Shown here piece by piece: positions 18,793 through 28,476 of a stretch of DNA of 64,000 nucleotides (the stretch's first letter is position 1; the number at the start of each line of letters is the position of its first letter). The DNA is taken from contig NZ_JARXWL010000010.1 of NCBI RefSeq assembly GCF_029893325.1, positions 1 through 64,000 on the forward strand, read 5' to 3'. The notes beneath the pieces are model-generated. The model was not told where the DNA came from and did not search any database. It saw only the letters and a program-made list of their open reading frames with translations. The DNA is from Enterococcus sp. PF1-24. Lineage in GTDB: Bacteria > Bacillota > Bacilli > Lactobacillales > Enterococcaceae. The translations under genes and the position numbers were made by a program.

Positions 18793-21198
18793 TTGTTAAA
18801 AGTAGCTTATGTGATTGTTGATGTACCAACGATGCAAACCGACCAGCCTTTTACTTATGAAGTTCCTTCTTCTTTGGCAAAAGTGATTGAAGTCGGCATG
18901 CGGGTAGAAGTTCCTTTTGGGTTAGGCAATCGCCACTTACAAGGTTTTGTAGTGGCTTTGGGGGAAATGGCTGAAGCTGAAATGACCTTGAAGCCAATCA
19001 TTCGCTTGATTGATATTCGTTCGGTTTTAAATGCTGAACAATTAGCTTTGGCAGATTATATGAAAAACACCACTTATTCTTTTAAAATCACTTGTCTGCA
19101 AACGATGTTGCCAGCGGTGATGAAAGCTGCTTATCAAAAGAGCATTATTCCTTTGTCAAAAGAACCAGAAGTTTTACAGTATTTTGGCGATGAAAAAGAG
19201 ATTTTTTGGGAAGTGGCTGAAGCGGCCGGTACTTTGCCGCAATTGTTAGCTTTAAGAAAACAAGAAAAAGTCGATATTCGTTATCACGTAAAAGAAAAAA
19301 ATCGCGTGAAAACCCGGCGTTACGTAGAAGCTTTGCTAAATGAAGCCGCTTATGAAGAAATTGCGGGTAGTTTAGGAAAAACCGCCCATAAACAGCGGGC
19401 TTTATTAGTGAGTTTAAGTCAACAGCAGCAGCCACAAACCGTCGCTTGGTATAAAGAAAATGGTTTTTCTTTAAGTCAGTTAAACCACGGCCGGGATCAA
19501 GGCTGGTTGCAATTTATTGAAGTGGAAGAATATCGGGATCCTTATGCTCATCACGAATTTGCAACAACCCAACATTTGCAGCTAAATGATCAGCAAGCGC
19601 AGGCTTTACAAGCAATTTTAGCAGGTAAAGAAGCTGCGGATTCACAAGTTTTCTTACTGGAAGGTATTACTGGCAGTGGCAAAACCGAAGTTTATTTGCA
19701 AGCTATTTCGGAAGTTTTAGTCCAAGGAGAAACGGCGATGATGTTAGTGCCAGAAATTTCTTTAACGCCACAAATGGTGGAACGCTTTAAAGGCCGTTTT
19801 GGCGAGCAAGTGGCGGTGCTCCACAGTGGCTTATCACAAGGAGAAAAATATGATGAGTGGCGGAAAATCGAACGAAATGAAGCCCAAGTTGTTGTGGGCG
19901 CCCGTTCAGCGGTGTTTGCGCCGTTAAATAATTTAGGCATTATTATTATTGATGAAGAGCACGAAGCCACGTATAAACAAGATGAAACACCCCGTTATCA
20001 TGCGCGAGATTTAGCGATTTGGCGAGGGCGCTATCATCATTGTCCGGTGGTTTTAGGTAGTGCAACGCCATCTTTGGAATCAAGAGCACGGGCGCAAAAA
20101 AATGTCTATCATTTATTGCGTTTAACGCAACGAGGCAATCAGCAAGCCAGTTTGCCAGAAGTGACGATTGTTGATATGCGCGATGAATTTCGTCAAAAAA
20201 ATCATTCTTCTTTCTCACAAGTGCTTTTGCAAAATTTAACCGAACGGATTGAAAAACAAGAGCAAAGTGTTTTAATGTTAAATCGGCGGGGCTATTCTTC
20301 TTTTGTCATGTGTCGGGATTGTGGTTTTGTTTTACCTTGCCCGAATTGCGATATTTCTTTAACGCTGCATATGGATACGAAAACCATGCGCTGTCATTAT
20401 TGCGGCCATGAAGAAGGGATTCCCCATCGTTGCCCGAATTGCGGAGAAGATAAAATTCGTTATTATGGCACAGGTACCCAAAAAGTTGAAGAAGAATTAC
20501 AAGCTTTATTACCCGCAGCCCGAATTTTGCGGATGGATGTGGATACCACCCGTAAAAAAGGCGCCCATGAAAAATTATTGCAAGCTTTCGGCAACAAAGA
20601 AGCGGATATTTTATTAGGCACACAGATGATTGCTAAGGGCTTAGATTTCCCTAACGTTACTTTAGTGGGCGTTTTAAATGCTGATACTTCCTTGAATTTA
20701 CCAGATTTCCGCGCTAGCGAGCGAACGTTTCAGCTGTTAACGCAAGTTAGTGGCCGGGCAGGTCGCGGGGAGAAAAAAGGTGAAGTTTTCATTCAAACCT
20801 TTAATCCTGAGCATTACAGTATTCGTTTGGCGCAAACCCAAGATTACGAGGCTTTTTATCAGCGGGAAATGCAGATTCGTCATCATGGTGGCTATCCCCC
20901 TTATTATTATACGGTGAAAATTACCGCTAGCCATCCTGAAGAAAATGTGGCAGCGAAGAAAATTTTCCAAGTGGCGAAATTATTAAAAGCCGAATTAAAG
21001 GATACTTGTATCGTTTTAGGACCAAGTCCTAGCGCGATTTTACGAGTGAAAAATCGTTACTATTATCAAATGATTATTAAATATAAACAAGCAGACCAGG
21101 TGCAACAAATTTTAACTCAGATTTTAGAGGAAAGCCAAGCGGACCAACGCAAAGGCCTTTATCTAACGATTGATAATGAACCCTTGAGCTTTATTTAA
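18793..21198 (+). CDS. priA: Primosomal replication-restart helicase
   Basis: An 801-residue superfamily 2 helicase that restarts replication at stalled forks. It has an N-terminal DNA-binding part, then Walker A GITGSGKTEVYLQ at about residue 295 and Walker B DEEH at about residue 391. Two interleaved zinc sites follow (CRDCGFVLPCPNC and CHYCGHEEGIPHRCPNC), then the helicase C-terminal motifs VSGRAGRG. TTG is the start, with AGGAGG about 9 bp upstream. It begins a block with def, fmt and rsmB in the conserved Firmicutes order. Confidence 0.96.
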   Translation: MLKVAYVIVDVPTMQTDQPFTYEVPSSLAKVIEVGMRVEVPFGLGNRHLQGFVVALGEMAEAEMTLKPIIRLIDIRSVLNAEQLALADYMKNTTYSFKITCLQTMLPAVMKAAYQKSIIPLSKEPEVLQYFGDEKEIFWEVAEAAGTLPQLLALRKQEKVDIRYHVKEKNRVKTRRYVEALLNEAAYEEIAGSLGKTAHKQRALLVSLSQQQQPQTVAWYKENGFSLSQLNHGRDQGWLQFIEVEEYRDPYAHHEFATTQHLQLNDQQAQALQAILAGKEAADSQVFLLEGITGSGKTEVYLQAISEVLVQGETAMMLVPEISLTPQMVERFKGRFGEQVAVLHSGLSQGEKYDEWRKIERNEAQVVVGARSAVFAPLNNLGIIIIDEEHEATYKQDETPRYHARDLAIWRGRYHHCPVVLGSATPSLESRARAQKNVYHLLRLTQRGNQQASLPEVTIVDMRDEFRQKNHSSFSQVLLQNLTERIEKQEQSVLMLNRRGYSSFVMCRDCGFVLPCPNCDISLTLHMDTKTMRCHYCGHEEGIPHRCPNCGEDKIRYYGTGTQKVEEELQALLPAARILRMDVDTTRKKGAHEKLLQAFGNKEADILLGTQMIAKGLDFPNVTLVGVLNADTSLNLPDFRASERTFQLLTQVSGRAGRGEKKGEVFIQTFNPEHYSIRLAQTQDYEAFYQREMQIRHHGGYPPYYYTVKITASHPEENVAAKKIFQVAKLLKAELKDTCIVLGPSPSAILRVKNRYYYQMIIKYKQADQVQQILTQILEESQADQRKGLYLTIDNEPLSFI

Positions 21199-21231
21199 TG
21201 GCCACCGCCAGCTGCAAACAAAGGAGATTTT

Positions 21232-21735
21232 ATGCGCTATCCGATTATTTTATATCCTGACCAACGCTTGCAACAAGTGGCTGAGCCGGTTCAGGTGATT
21301 ACTGATGAAATTATTGAGTTGTTAGATAATTTATATGAAACGATGATGGCTCATGACGGGGTGGGGTTAGCGGCGCCGCAAGTGGGCAGAAATTTGCAAG
21401 TGGCAGTGGTAGAAGTGGAAGAAAATGATCGGATTGAGTTGATTAATCCGCAAATTATTCAGAAAACAGGTTCCGATGTTTTTGTGGAAGGCTGTTTGAG
21501 CATTCCGGAAACTTACGGCACGGTGGAACGCGCCGGAGAAATCGTGGTACGCTACTTTGATCGCGAAGGGGAAGAAATGGAGCTAACGGCTTACGATTAC
21601 TTAGCCCGCGCCATCCAACATGAAGTCGATCATCTCAATGGTATTCTTTTTATCGAAAAAGTGATTGAAAAAATTCCTGTGGATCAATTAGAAGCATATA
21701 TTCAAGCCAAAGAGGAGGAGGAAGCAGATGACTAA
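21232..21735 (+). CDS. def: Peptide deformylase
   Basis: A 167-residue metalloenzyme that removes the formyl group from nascent chains. All three motifs are present: GVGLAAPQVG, EGCLSIP (metal-ligand Cys) and QHEVDHLNG (two His ligands and catalytic Glu). The C-terminus is Glu/Asp rich and overlaps the start of fmt by 8 bp. Pairing deformylase with methionyl-tRNA formyltransferase is standard. Confidence 0.96.
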   Translation: MRYPIILYPDQRLQQVAEPVQVITDEIIELLDNLYETMMAHDGVGLAAPQVGRNLQVAVVEVEENDRIELINPQIIQKTGSDVFVEGCLSIPETYGTVERAGEIVVRYFDREGEEMELTAYDYLARAIQHEVDHLNGILFIEKVIEKIPVDQLEAYIQAKEEEEADD

Positions 21736-22672
21736 AGTTGTTTTTATGGGAACGCCGGCTTTTTCAGTGCCGATTTTAGAAGGCTTAATTGACGCTGGCT
21801 ATGAAATTTTAGCGGTGGTAACTCAACCAGATCGACCAGTGGGCCGCAAAAGAGTGATTACCCCACCGCCAGTTAAAGCGGCGGCAGTAAAACATGGCTT
21901 ACCTGTTTTGCAACCGGAAAAAATCAGCGGTTCACCAGAAATGGCGGAAATTATTACTTTAGCCCCCGATTTAATTGTAACGGCGGCTTTTGGACAGTTT
22001 TTACCAGAAAAATTATTGCAAGCCCCTAAATATTACCCTGTAAACGTGCATGCTTCTTTATTGCCAAAATATCGTGGCGGAGCACCGGTACATTACGCTG
22101 TCATGAACGGGGAAACTGAAACTGGTGTAACGATTATGGAAATGATTAAAAAAATGGACGCTGGCGGAATTTTTGCTCAAGAGAAATTGGCGATTACTGA
22201 TAGCGATGATGTCGGCACGATGTTTGATAAATTAAGCTTGTTAGGGCGGGAGTTATTATTAGCGACTTTGCCTAAAATTATCGCTGGCGAATTAACGCCA
22301 ATTCCGCAAGATGAAACAGCAGTCAGCTATTCACCTAACATTTCTCGGGAAGAAGAAGCAGTAGATTGGCAACAAACAGCCACCGCAGTCGATCAAAAAG
22401 TGCGGGGCTTGCGGCCATGGCCGATTGCTTTTACTATGTATCAAGAAACCCGTTGGAAATTGTGGCAAACTAGTGTTTTAGCGGAAGAAACGACAAGCGC
22501 CGCGCCAGGTACTATTATCAAACGCAGTAAAAATGCGTTATGGGTGGCTTGTGGTGCCGGCACGGTTTTAGCGATTAACGAATTACAACCAGCTGGTAAA
22601 GGGAAATTAGCGATTCAAGAATTTCTAAATGGCAGTGGCCAAAAAGTCAGCGAAGGGGAGCAATTAAGCTAA
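21728..22672 (+). CDS. fmt: Methionyl-tRNA formyltransferase
   Basis: A 314-residue enzyme that formylates initiator Met-tRNA using 10-formyl-THF. The N-terminal catalytic domain has FMGTPAFSVPIL, the VNVHASLLPKYRGGAP loop with the catalytic Asn/His, and MKKMDAGGIFAQE. A C-terminal OB-like domain binds tRNA. The start overlaps def by 8 bp and the stop overlaps the rsmB start by one base (TAATG). Confidence 0.96.
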   Translation: MTKVVFMGTPAFSVPILEGLIDAGYEILAVVTQPDRPVGRKRVITPPPVKAAAVKHGLPVLQPEKISGSPEMAEIITLAPDLIVTAAFGQFLPEKLLQAPKYYPVNVHASLLPKYRGGAPVHYAVMNGETETGVTIMEMIKKMDAGGIFAQEKLAITDSDDVGTMFDKLSLLGRELLLATLPKIIAGELTPIPQDETAVSYSPNISREEEAVDWQQTATAVDQKVRGLRPWPIAFTMYQETRWKLWQTSVLAEETTSAAPGTIIKRSKNALWVACGAGTVLAINELQPAGKGKLAIQEFLNGSGQKVSEGEQLS

Positions 22673-24036
22673 TGGCAAAAAGATTACCGAAAAAAATTAT
22701 CAATTCTGTTCGCTATGCGGCTTTAACGGCGATTGAAAAAGTTTTTGCTGGCGGAGCTTATTCGAATGTTTTATTAAATGATTTAATTATTAGTGCTGAT
22801 TTAAATGAAAAAGATAGCCGATTGTTGACAGAACTCGTTTATGGTACCATTAGTCGAAAGCTTTCTTTAGATTTTTATTTAAAACCTTTTGTGGAGAAAA
22901 CGAAGAACATTGATGATTGGGTTTATCAATTGTTGCGTTTGTCGGCTTATCAGCTGACTTATTTAGATAAAGTGCCGGCTCATGCGGTTTTAAACGAAGC
23001 GGTGGAAATCGCTAAAGCGCGGGGCAATCAAGGGATTGCTAAGTTTGTCAATGGCGTTTTACGCAATTACGAGCGGACACCACGCCGTGATTTTGCGGAG
23101 ATTGAAGATGAAGTGAAACGCTTATCAGTGGAAACTAGCTTACCTTTATGGTTGACGAAAAAATTAGTCGCGCAATTAGGGTTAGCGGAAGCCCGCCAAT
23201 TAGGCTTATCTTTGCTAACGCCAAGCAAAGTCAGCGCCCGCATTGACACGCGCCGTATTTCGCAGGAAGAGGCGGTGGCGGCTTTAGCCGAAGAAGAAGA
23301 TTTGGATTTGGTTCCCAGCCAAGTTTCGCCTTATGGCATTGTCGGGGAGCGGGGGCATTTAGCTAGCAATCAGTTATTTACTTACGGTTTGTTGACGATT
23401 CAAGATGAAACTTCCATGTTGGTGGCGCCAACGCTACAATTGGAGCCACAGCACCAAGTTTTAGATGCCTGTGCTGCTCCTGGGGGAAAAACCACCCATA
23501 TGGCGACCTTTTTAGAAGCGGAAGCCGGTGGCAAAATTACCGCCTTAGATATTCATCAACATAAATTAAAATTGATTGAAGAAAACGCTCAACGCTTGCA
23601 TGTGGCCGAAGTGATTGACTGTCAAGCTTTAGATGCTCGCCAAGTTCATGAAACTTTTCCGCCAGAGTCTTTTGACCGGATTTTAGTGGATGCCCCTTGT
23701 TCAGGTTTAGGCTTGATGCGGCGCAAACCCGACATCAAATATACGAAAAAACCTGAAGATTTTGTAAAATTAGCAGCAATTCAGCTAGAAATTCTTGAAA
23801 GTGTTGCCCCAACTTTGAAAAAATCGGGTATACTTACTTATAGTACATGTACCATTACTGAAGAAGAAAATCAGCAAGTGCTGGCGACCTTTTTAGCGAA
23901 GCACCCTGAATTTGAAAAAATAGCACCAATCACCAATGATTTTGTTAAAGAACGGGTAATTGATGATTATATTACGATTTACCCACACCACTTTATGACA
24001 GACGGCTTTTTCATTGGCTGTTTACGGAAGAAATAG
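22672..24036 (+). CDS. rsmB: 16S rRNA m5C967 methyltransferase
   Basis: A 454-residue enzyme with an N-terminal NusB-like domain (about residues 10-140) and a C-terminal SAM-dependent methyltransferase. The SAM motif is LDACAAPGGKTTHMA at about 264-278. The two catalytic cysteines are in VDAPCSGLG and STCTITEEEN. It modifies C967 of 16S rRNA. It is translationally coupled to fmt and is followed by a 350-bp repeat region before stp. Confidence 0.95.
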   Translation: MAKRLPKKIINSVRYAALTAIEKVFAGGAYSNVLLNDLIISADLNEKDSRLLTELVYGTISRKLSLDFYLKPFVEKTKNIDDWVYQLLRLSAYQLTYLDKVPAHAVLNEAVEIAKARGNQGIAKFVNGVLRNYERTPRRDFAEIEDEVKRLSVETSLPLWLTKKLVAQLGLAEARQLGLSLLTPSKVSARIDTRRISQEEAVAALAEEEDLDLVPSQVSPYGIVGERGHLASNQLFTYGLLTIQDETSMLVAPTLQLEPQHQVLDACAAPGGKTTHMATFLEAEAGGKITALDIHQHKLKLIEENAQRLHVAEVIDCQALDARQVHETFPPESFDRILVDAPCSGLGLMRRKPDIKYTKKPEDFVKLAAIQLEILESVAPTLKKSGILTYSTCTITEEENQQVLATFLAKHPEFEKIAPITNDFVKERVIDDYITIYPHHFMTDGFFIGCLRKK

Positions 24037-24093
24037 GTGTCGTTAAAGTAAAAATAAAAAGCTGATTTTATTTTAGCTGACAAAGCTTACTAC

Positions 24094-24347
24094 GCTTTTC
24101 TAAATGTCTAGCTGCGAGAGTTTGCACCACTCGGTAAAGTGAAAAAGAAATTCGCGGTAGAGAACACCTCTATAATTTATTTTTGCACTTTACTCGGGTG
24201 CAGAACAACTCTCTACGCTTTTCTAAATGTCTAGCTTCATGAGCTAACTCCGCTCGATAAAATGATAAACAAATCCGTGGTAAAGAACACCACTATATTT
24301 GTTTATGCATTTTACTCGGGAGTTGACCAGCTCATTCAGCTTTTCTT
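24094..24347 (+). repeat. Two tandem units of the 123-bp palindromic repeat
   Basis: Units begin with GCTTTTCTAAATGTCTAGCT at 24094 and again at 24217. A closing GCTTTT is at 24339, so the period is 122-123 bp. Each unit is internally palindromic: in unit 1, GCACCACTCGGTAAAGTG (24124-24141) pairs with CACTTTACTCGGGTGC (24186-24201). Compensatory differences keep the stem in unit 2. A degenerate unit end (24060-24093) precedes them. The element fills the gap between rsmB and stp, and an inverted copy lies at 6648-6815. Confidence 0.85.
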
Positions 24348-24391
24348 ATAAAACAAGGGGTTCCTTGTGTATTGTATTGGAGGTTAACTTG

Positions 24392-25132
24392 ATGGAAATT
24401 CGGTTTCAATCTGATGTTGGGCAAAGAAGAATGATTAACCAAGATTATACAGATGTCTTTGAAAATCAGGCAGGTATTATTTTGGCGATTTTAGCTGATG
24501 GCATGGGTGGGCATTCAGCTGGTGAAGTTGCCAGTCAAATGGTTGTGAAAGCCCTTGGCGCGTCTTGGCAAGAAAATCAATTATCAGAAGCTACGGCCAT
24601 TGAAAATTGGATGAAAGAGCAAATCGAAGAAGTTAATACTCAAGTTTATACGGCGGGTCAAGCCAATCCAGAATATCAAGGGATGGGCACCACTGTTGTA
24701 ATGGTGGCTTTATTACCAGAAGAAATGATTTTTGCAAATGTTGGCGATAGTCGTGGTTATTTGTTGCGGGAAAGCTTATTGCATCAAGTGACTGAAGATC
24801 ATTCCTTGGTGAACGCCTTAGTTCAAAGCGGCGAAATCACCAAAGAAATGGCGCGTACCCATCCGCGACGGAATGTTTTATTAAGAACAATTGGCATGCC
24901 GGGACCGGTTCGAGCAGATACTTTCAGACATCGGCGGCGGCCAGATGATTATATTATTTTATGTTCGGACGGTTTAACCAACATGGTAACCGAACGGGCA
25001 ATCGCGCAAATTGTTGATAGTCGCAATACTTTATCTGAAAAAGTTAATCGCCTTGTGCAGCAAGCTAATGCTGCCGGGGGGACTGATAATATCACTGTCT
25101 TAATTATTGAATGTGGGGGGGAAGACCAATGA
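24392..25132 (+). CDS. stp: PP2C-type serine/threonine phosphatase
   Basis: A 246-residue PPM phosphatase that reverses phosphorylation by the neighbouring kinase. The metal-binding motifs are ADGMGGHSAGE near residue 40, GDSRGYLL, CSDGLTNMV and GGTDNITVL. ATG 24392 is chosen because GGAGG lies 8 bp upstream; the open frame upstream of it runs into the repeat element and is not conserved sequence. The stop overlaps the kinase start (ATGA). The pair controls cell-wall stress and growth in Firmicutes. Confidence 0.95.
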   Translation: MEIRFQSDVGQRRMINQDYTDVFENQAGIILAILADGMGGHSAGEVASQMVVKALGASWQENQLSEATAIENWMKEQIEEVNTQVYTAGQANPEYQGMGTTVVMVALLPEEMIFANVGDSRGYLLRESLLHQVTEDHSLVNALVQSGEITKEMARTHPRRNVLLRTIGMPGPVRADTFRHRRRPDDYIILCSDGLTNMVTERAIAQIVDSRNTLSEKVNRLVQQANAAGGTDNITVLIIECGGEDQ

Positions 25133-27321
25133 TTGATATTGGAAGAAAGTTAAGTGGTCGCTATGAAATCATTGGGAATATTGGTCGCGGGGGCATGGCG
25201 AATGTGTACTTGGCCCGAGATTTAATTTTAGATCGCGAAGTTGCTGTTAAAATTTTGCGCTTTGACTTTCAAAATGATCAAAATGCCATTCGCCGTTTTC
25301 AGCGGGAAGCTCTAGCTGCAACCGAACTTGTTCATCCGAATGTCGTTGGTGTTTACGATGTTGGGGAAGAAGATGGCATGCACTTTATCGTGATGGAATA
25401 TGTTCGAGGCATGGATTTAAAACGTTATATTCAAACCAACTATCCGATTCCTTTCCGCACGATTGCTGATATTATGACGCAAATTTTATCGGCGGTTGGC
25501 TTAGCCCATGAATACCGGATTATTCACCGAGATTTAAAACCGCAAAATGTTTTGATTAATGAAGATGGTGTGGTAAAAATCACCGATTTCGGAATTGCGA
25601 TTGCTTTATCGGATACTTCTTTAACGCAAACCAATTCAATGTTAGGTTCCGTTCACTACATTTCGCCGGAGCAAGCTCGTGGTGGCATGGCAACGAAACA
25701 ATCGGATATTTATGCTGTAGGAATTATTTTATATGAAATGTTAGCTGGCGAGGTACCTTTTGACGGAGAATCTGCCGTAACGATCGCTTTGAAACATTTT
25801 CAAGATGATTTGCCAACGATTCGTAATTATAACCCTAACACCCCACAGTCTTTAGAAAATGTTGTTTTAAAAGCAACCGCGAAAGATACCGCGGATCGCT
25901 ACCCGACCGTGGAAGATATGCAAATAGATTTGGATACTGCCTTAAATCCAGAACGTTTAAATGAACCAAAATGGCAACCGGGTGCAGCTTTAAACGGCGA
26001 AACAGTGGTTATGCAGCCAGTCACACCACCTGTTGATGATAATAAACCGAAAACAATGATGACCAATGATCCAACGACGTTTACCCCGCCGCAATCACAA
26101 AAACCGCAAACGCCGGCTGAGAAAAAAAGTCGTAAGACACCATGGATTATTGGCGGTATCATTGCCATGATTCTTGCATTAGCGCTGGGAGCTTTTTACC
26201 TGTTAGGCAATCAGACGAAAGATGTCAATGTTCCTGATGTTACTGGCTTAACTGTCGAAGAAGCAACTACTAAGTTGCAAGAAGCTAAATTTGAAGTTTC
26301 GCCAACGACGATTGAAGTATCAAACGAAGAAATTGAAAAAGGTAAAGTGGTTTATACTAATCCTAAAGCCAATGAAAGTGTAAAAGAAGGCCGCGAAGTG
26401 AAGCTCTATATAAGTAGCGGCGCTAAAAATATTACTTTGGAAGATTATCAAGGAAAAGCTTATAGCGACGTCGTAGCGATTTTGAAAGAAAAAGGTTTCA
26501 CCGGCGATCGCATTAAGAAAAAATCCATGACTACCGAAGATGATACCCCAGAAGATGAAATTATTGAACAAGAACCCGCCGCTGGTTCCGAGGTCGATCC
26601 AGAAAAAGATACGATTACTTTAACCGTTAGTAAAGGGCCGGAAAAAACCGGCATCTTAGATTACGAAAACTGGGAAGAAGGCACTGCCAAAAATGATTTA
26701 GAAGAATTAAGAGGCATGGTTGTTAAAATTGAACGGAAAGCCAGCGATACTTATAACGAAGGTTATGTAATGGATCAAGATCCTGAAGAAGGCACTAAGC
26801 TAGAAAAAGGCTCTACCGTGACTTTAGTTGTCAGTACCGGCCCAGAAGCAGAAATGCTGGAAGACTTAACTGGCAGAAGCCAAAGCTCTGCCGAAAATTA
26901 TTTAGCTAACTTAGGTTTAACTAGCAGTGTCACAGAAGAATATTCCGATACCGTTGAAGAAGGCGTCGTGATTCGTACCAATCCAGCTAGTGGTAGTAAA
27001 GTTAAAAAAGGTGAAAAAGTAACTTTAGTTGTTTCTAAAGGTGCTGAAGTGAAAACCAATAATTTTTCAGTGAGAGTTTCTGCTAAATATCAAGCAAGTT
27101 CAGATAATGACTCTCAAACAATTAATATTTGGAAAAACGATGCCGATGGGAAATCAACTATCATCGCAACTTTAATCGTCACACCAAATTCTGGTGAGCA
27201 AAGCACCACAATTCAAGTGACTACTAAAGGCAATGAAAGTGCGACGATTTACACGCAACGCGATGCCGAAGAGATCGTAGGACAAGTAGTTTCTGGCGAA
27301 AGCGAGATAACTGCGAATTAA
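25129..27321 (+). CDS. prkC: PASTA-domain serine/threonine kinase
   Basis: A 730-residue membrane kinase (PrkC/IreK/StkP family). The kinase domain is at about residues 10-270, with VAVKIL, HRDLKPQN, DFGIA and SPEQARGG motifs. A Pro/Thr-rich juxtamembrane stretch follows, then one transmembrane helix at about 340-362. Outside are four PASTA repeats (about 368-432, 433-504, 505-570 and 571-638), of which the second and third are less typical. A final domain of about 90 residues follows. PASTA domains bind muropeptides or lipid II. Translation is coupled to stp. rsgA normally follows, but here the alpha-galactoside cluster intervenes. Confidence 0.94.
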   Translation: MIDIGRKLSGRYEIIGNIGRGGMANVYLARDLILDREVAVKILRFDFQNDQNAIRRFQREALAATELVHPNVVGVYDVGEEDGMHFIVMEYVRGMDLKRYIQTNYPIPFRTIADIMTQILSAVGLAHEYRIIHRDLKPQNVLINEDGVVKITDFGIAIALSDTSLTQTNSMLGSVHYISPEQARGGMATKQSDIYAVGIILYEMLAGEVPFDGESAVTIALKHFQDDLPTIRNYNPNTPQSLENVVLKATAKDTADRYPTVEDMQIDLDTALNPERLNEPKWQPGAALNGETVVMQPVTPPVDDNKPKTMMTNDPTTFTPPQSQKPQTPAEKKSRKTPWIIGGIIAMILALALGAFYLLGNQTKDVNVPDVTGLTVEEATTKLQEAKFEVSPTTIEVSNEEIEKGKVVYTNPKANESVKEGREVKLYISSGAKNITLEDYQGKAYSDVVAILKEKGFTGDRIKKKSMTTEDDTPEDEIIEQEPAAGSEVDPEKDTITLTVSKGPEKTGILDYENWEEGTAKNDLEELRGMVVKIERKASDTYNEGYVMDQDPEEGTKLEKGSTVTLVVSTGPEAEMLEDLTGRSQSSAENYLANLGLTSSVTEEYSDTVEEGVVIRTNPASGSKVKKGEKVTLVVSKGAEVKTNNFSVRVSAKYQASSDNDSQTINIWKNDADGKSTIIATLIVTPNSGEQSTTIQVTTKGNESATIYTQRDAEEIVGQVVSGESEITAN

Positions 27322-27330
27322 TAAATCTGA

Positions 27331-27364
27331 AAAAGCTGAGCCGTGCAAACGGCTCAGCTTTTTT
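27331..27364. terminator. Bidirectional terminator between prkC and the AraC-type gene
   Basis: A 13-bp GC-rich stem AAAAGCTGAGCCG/CGGCTCAGCTTTT has T runs on both strands. Confidence 0.92.
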
Positions 27365-27365
27365 G

Positions 27366-28289
27366 TTAATCCAACATGTCTTCGTTAAAAGCTAACTTCT
27401 GCAATTGCTCACTAGTTTGATTTTTAGAACGATATTCTTTTGGGGAGATGCCCATTAATTTTTTAAAAATGCGAGAAAAATAATATGGATCTTGATAACC
27501 GACTTTTTTGGAGATTTCATAAACTTTTAAGTGGGAGAGCTTCAAATATTTGCAAGCTTGCTCCACTCGCATTTCGATTAAGTAATCAATTGGAGATTTA
27601 CCAGTATATTTTTTAAAAAGGGAACTTAAATAACTGGCGGAAATTTTTAAGTGACTAACTAAATCGTTTAAGGAAATTTCTTCTTCAATGTGTTCGTGCA
27701 TATAACGGATGCTTTTGGTTAAATAAATGTTTTGCTGATCAGCGGGTAAATGATCTTTAAGAAAATAAATTTCTGCTAAAATCAATTTTAACAGTTGAGA
27801 CATGCAAATGATCGTTTCAAAGGAATTAATAGTTTCCCCTAAACTGAATAAATCAATAAAGTGTTTCTGCAGTAAAGAATTTTTTTCTTTAGAGCGAACT
27901 TCGATTAATTTTTTATCTTGTAGGTGAAATTCTTCGGCGAAGCCAGTATTGAAATGCATCCATAAAATGGACCAAGGGTCTTCTTCGCTGGAATAGTAAT
28001 AGTGTCCAGTTTTTTTAGGAATACAAAAAATATCTCCTCGTTGTAATTCTTCCCGTTGACCATCCTTTAATTCAACAATTCCTTTACCATCAATACAATA
28101 AATTAAAATATATTCGTTGACGCCGTTAATCCGTTCCCGATAGTGGTATTTAGCGCTGGGATAATAACCTAGTTCTAACAAATAAGTATCAGAAATCAAA
28201 GGATGTGGGGTTAATTGGTTAGAGGATTCATAAGGAATAATAATATGCCGTTCATCTTTAAAACCATCTTTCTTTTTGATAAAGTTCAT
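27366..28289 (-). CDS. AraC family regulator of the alpha-galactoside cluster
   Basis: A protein of about 307 residues. An N-terminal cupin sugar-sensing domain (YILIYCIDGKGIVEL, then GDIFCIPKKTGHYYYS) precedes two AraC helix-turn-helix units (SLNDLVSHLKISASYLSSLF and VYEISKKVGYQDPYYFSRIF, then the GISPKEYR signature). ATG 28289 has AAGGGGG upstream. An upstream in-frame ATG at 28343 lies before the promoter and is rejected. It resembles RafR/MsmR activators and is divergent from the sugar genes it probably activates. Confidence 0.9.
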   Translation of the reverse strand: MNFIKKKDGFKDERHIIIPYESSNQLTPHPLISDTYLLELGYYPSAKYHYRERINGVNEYILIYCIDGKGIVELKDGQREELQRGDIFCIPKKTGHYYYSSEEDPWSILWMHFNTGFAEEFHLQDKKLIEVRSKEKNSLLQKHFIDLFSLGETINSFETIICMSQLLKLILAEIYFLKDHLPADQQNIYLTKSIRYMHEHIEEEISLNDLVSHLKISASYLSSLFKKYTGKSPIDYLIEMRVEQACKYLKLSHLKVYEISKKVGYQDPYYFSRIFKKLMGISPKEYRSKNQTSEQLQKLAFNEDMLD

Positions 28290-28313
28290 AAAAGCAAGCC
28301 CCCTTATTTTGCT

Positions 28314-28342
28314 ATTATAACAACTAAGTGTAATATAGTCCA
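28314..28342 (-). promoter_or_regulatory. Promoter of the AraC-type regulator
   Basis: On the minus strand, TGGACT (28342-28337), a 17-bp spacer and TATAAT (28319-28314). The start codon is about 25 bp downstream. No equally good promoter is visible for the divergent DUF5107 gene, which fits activator dependence. Confidence 0.65.
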
Positions 28343-28476
28343 TGTTTGATTGATTTAAGCTATTTTTTTGAAAAGGCTATCATATTAAGATGAATGTAGA
28401 TAAAAAGTAGCGGAACTTTTATTAGGTCTGATAAATGGTTAAAGTTTCGCAGCTAGTTAATAAGGAGGAGTAGTAG

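Noticed and set aside
24299-24391. N-terminal extension of stp to an upstream ATG
   Set aside because: It runs through the palindromic repeat and lacks a ribosome-binding site, while ATG 24392 has GGAGG and matches the family start.
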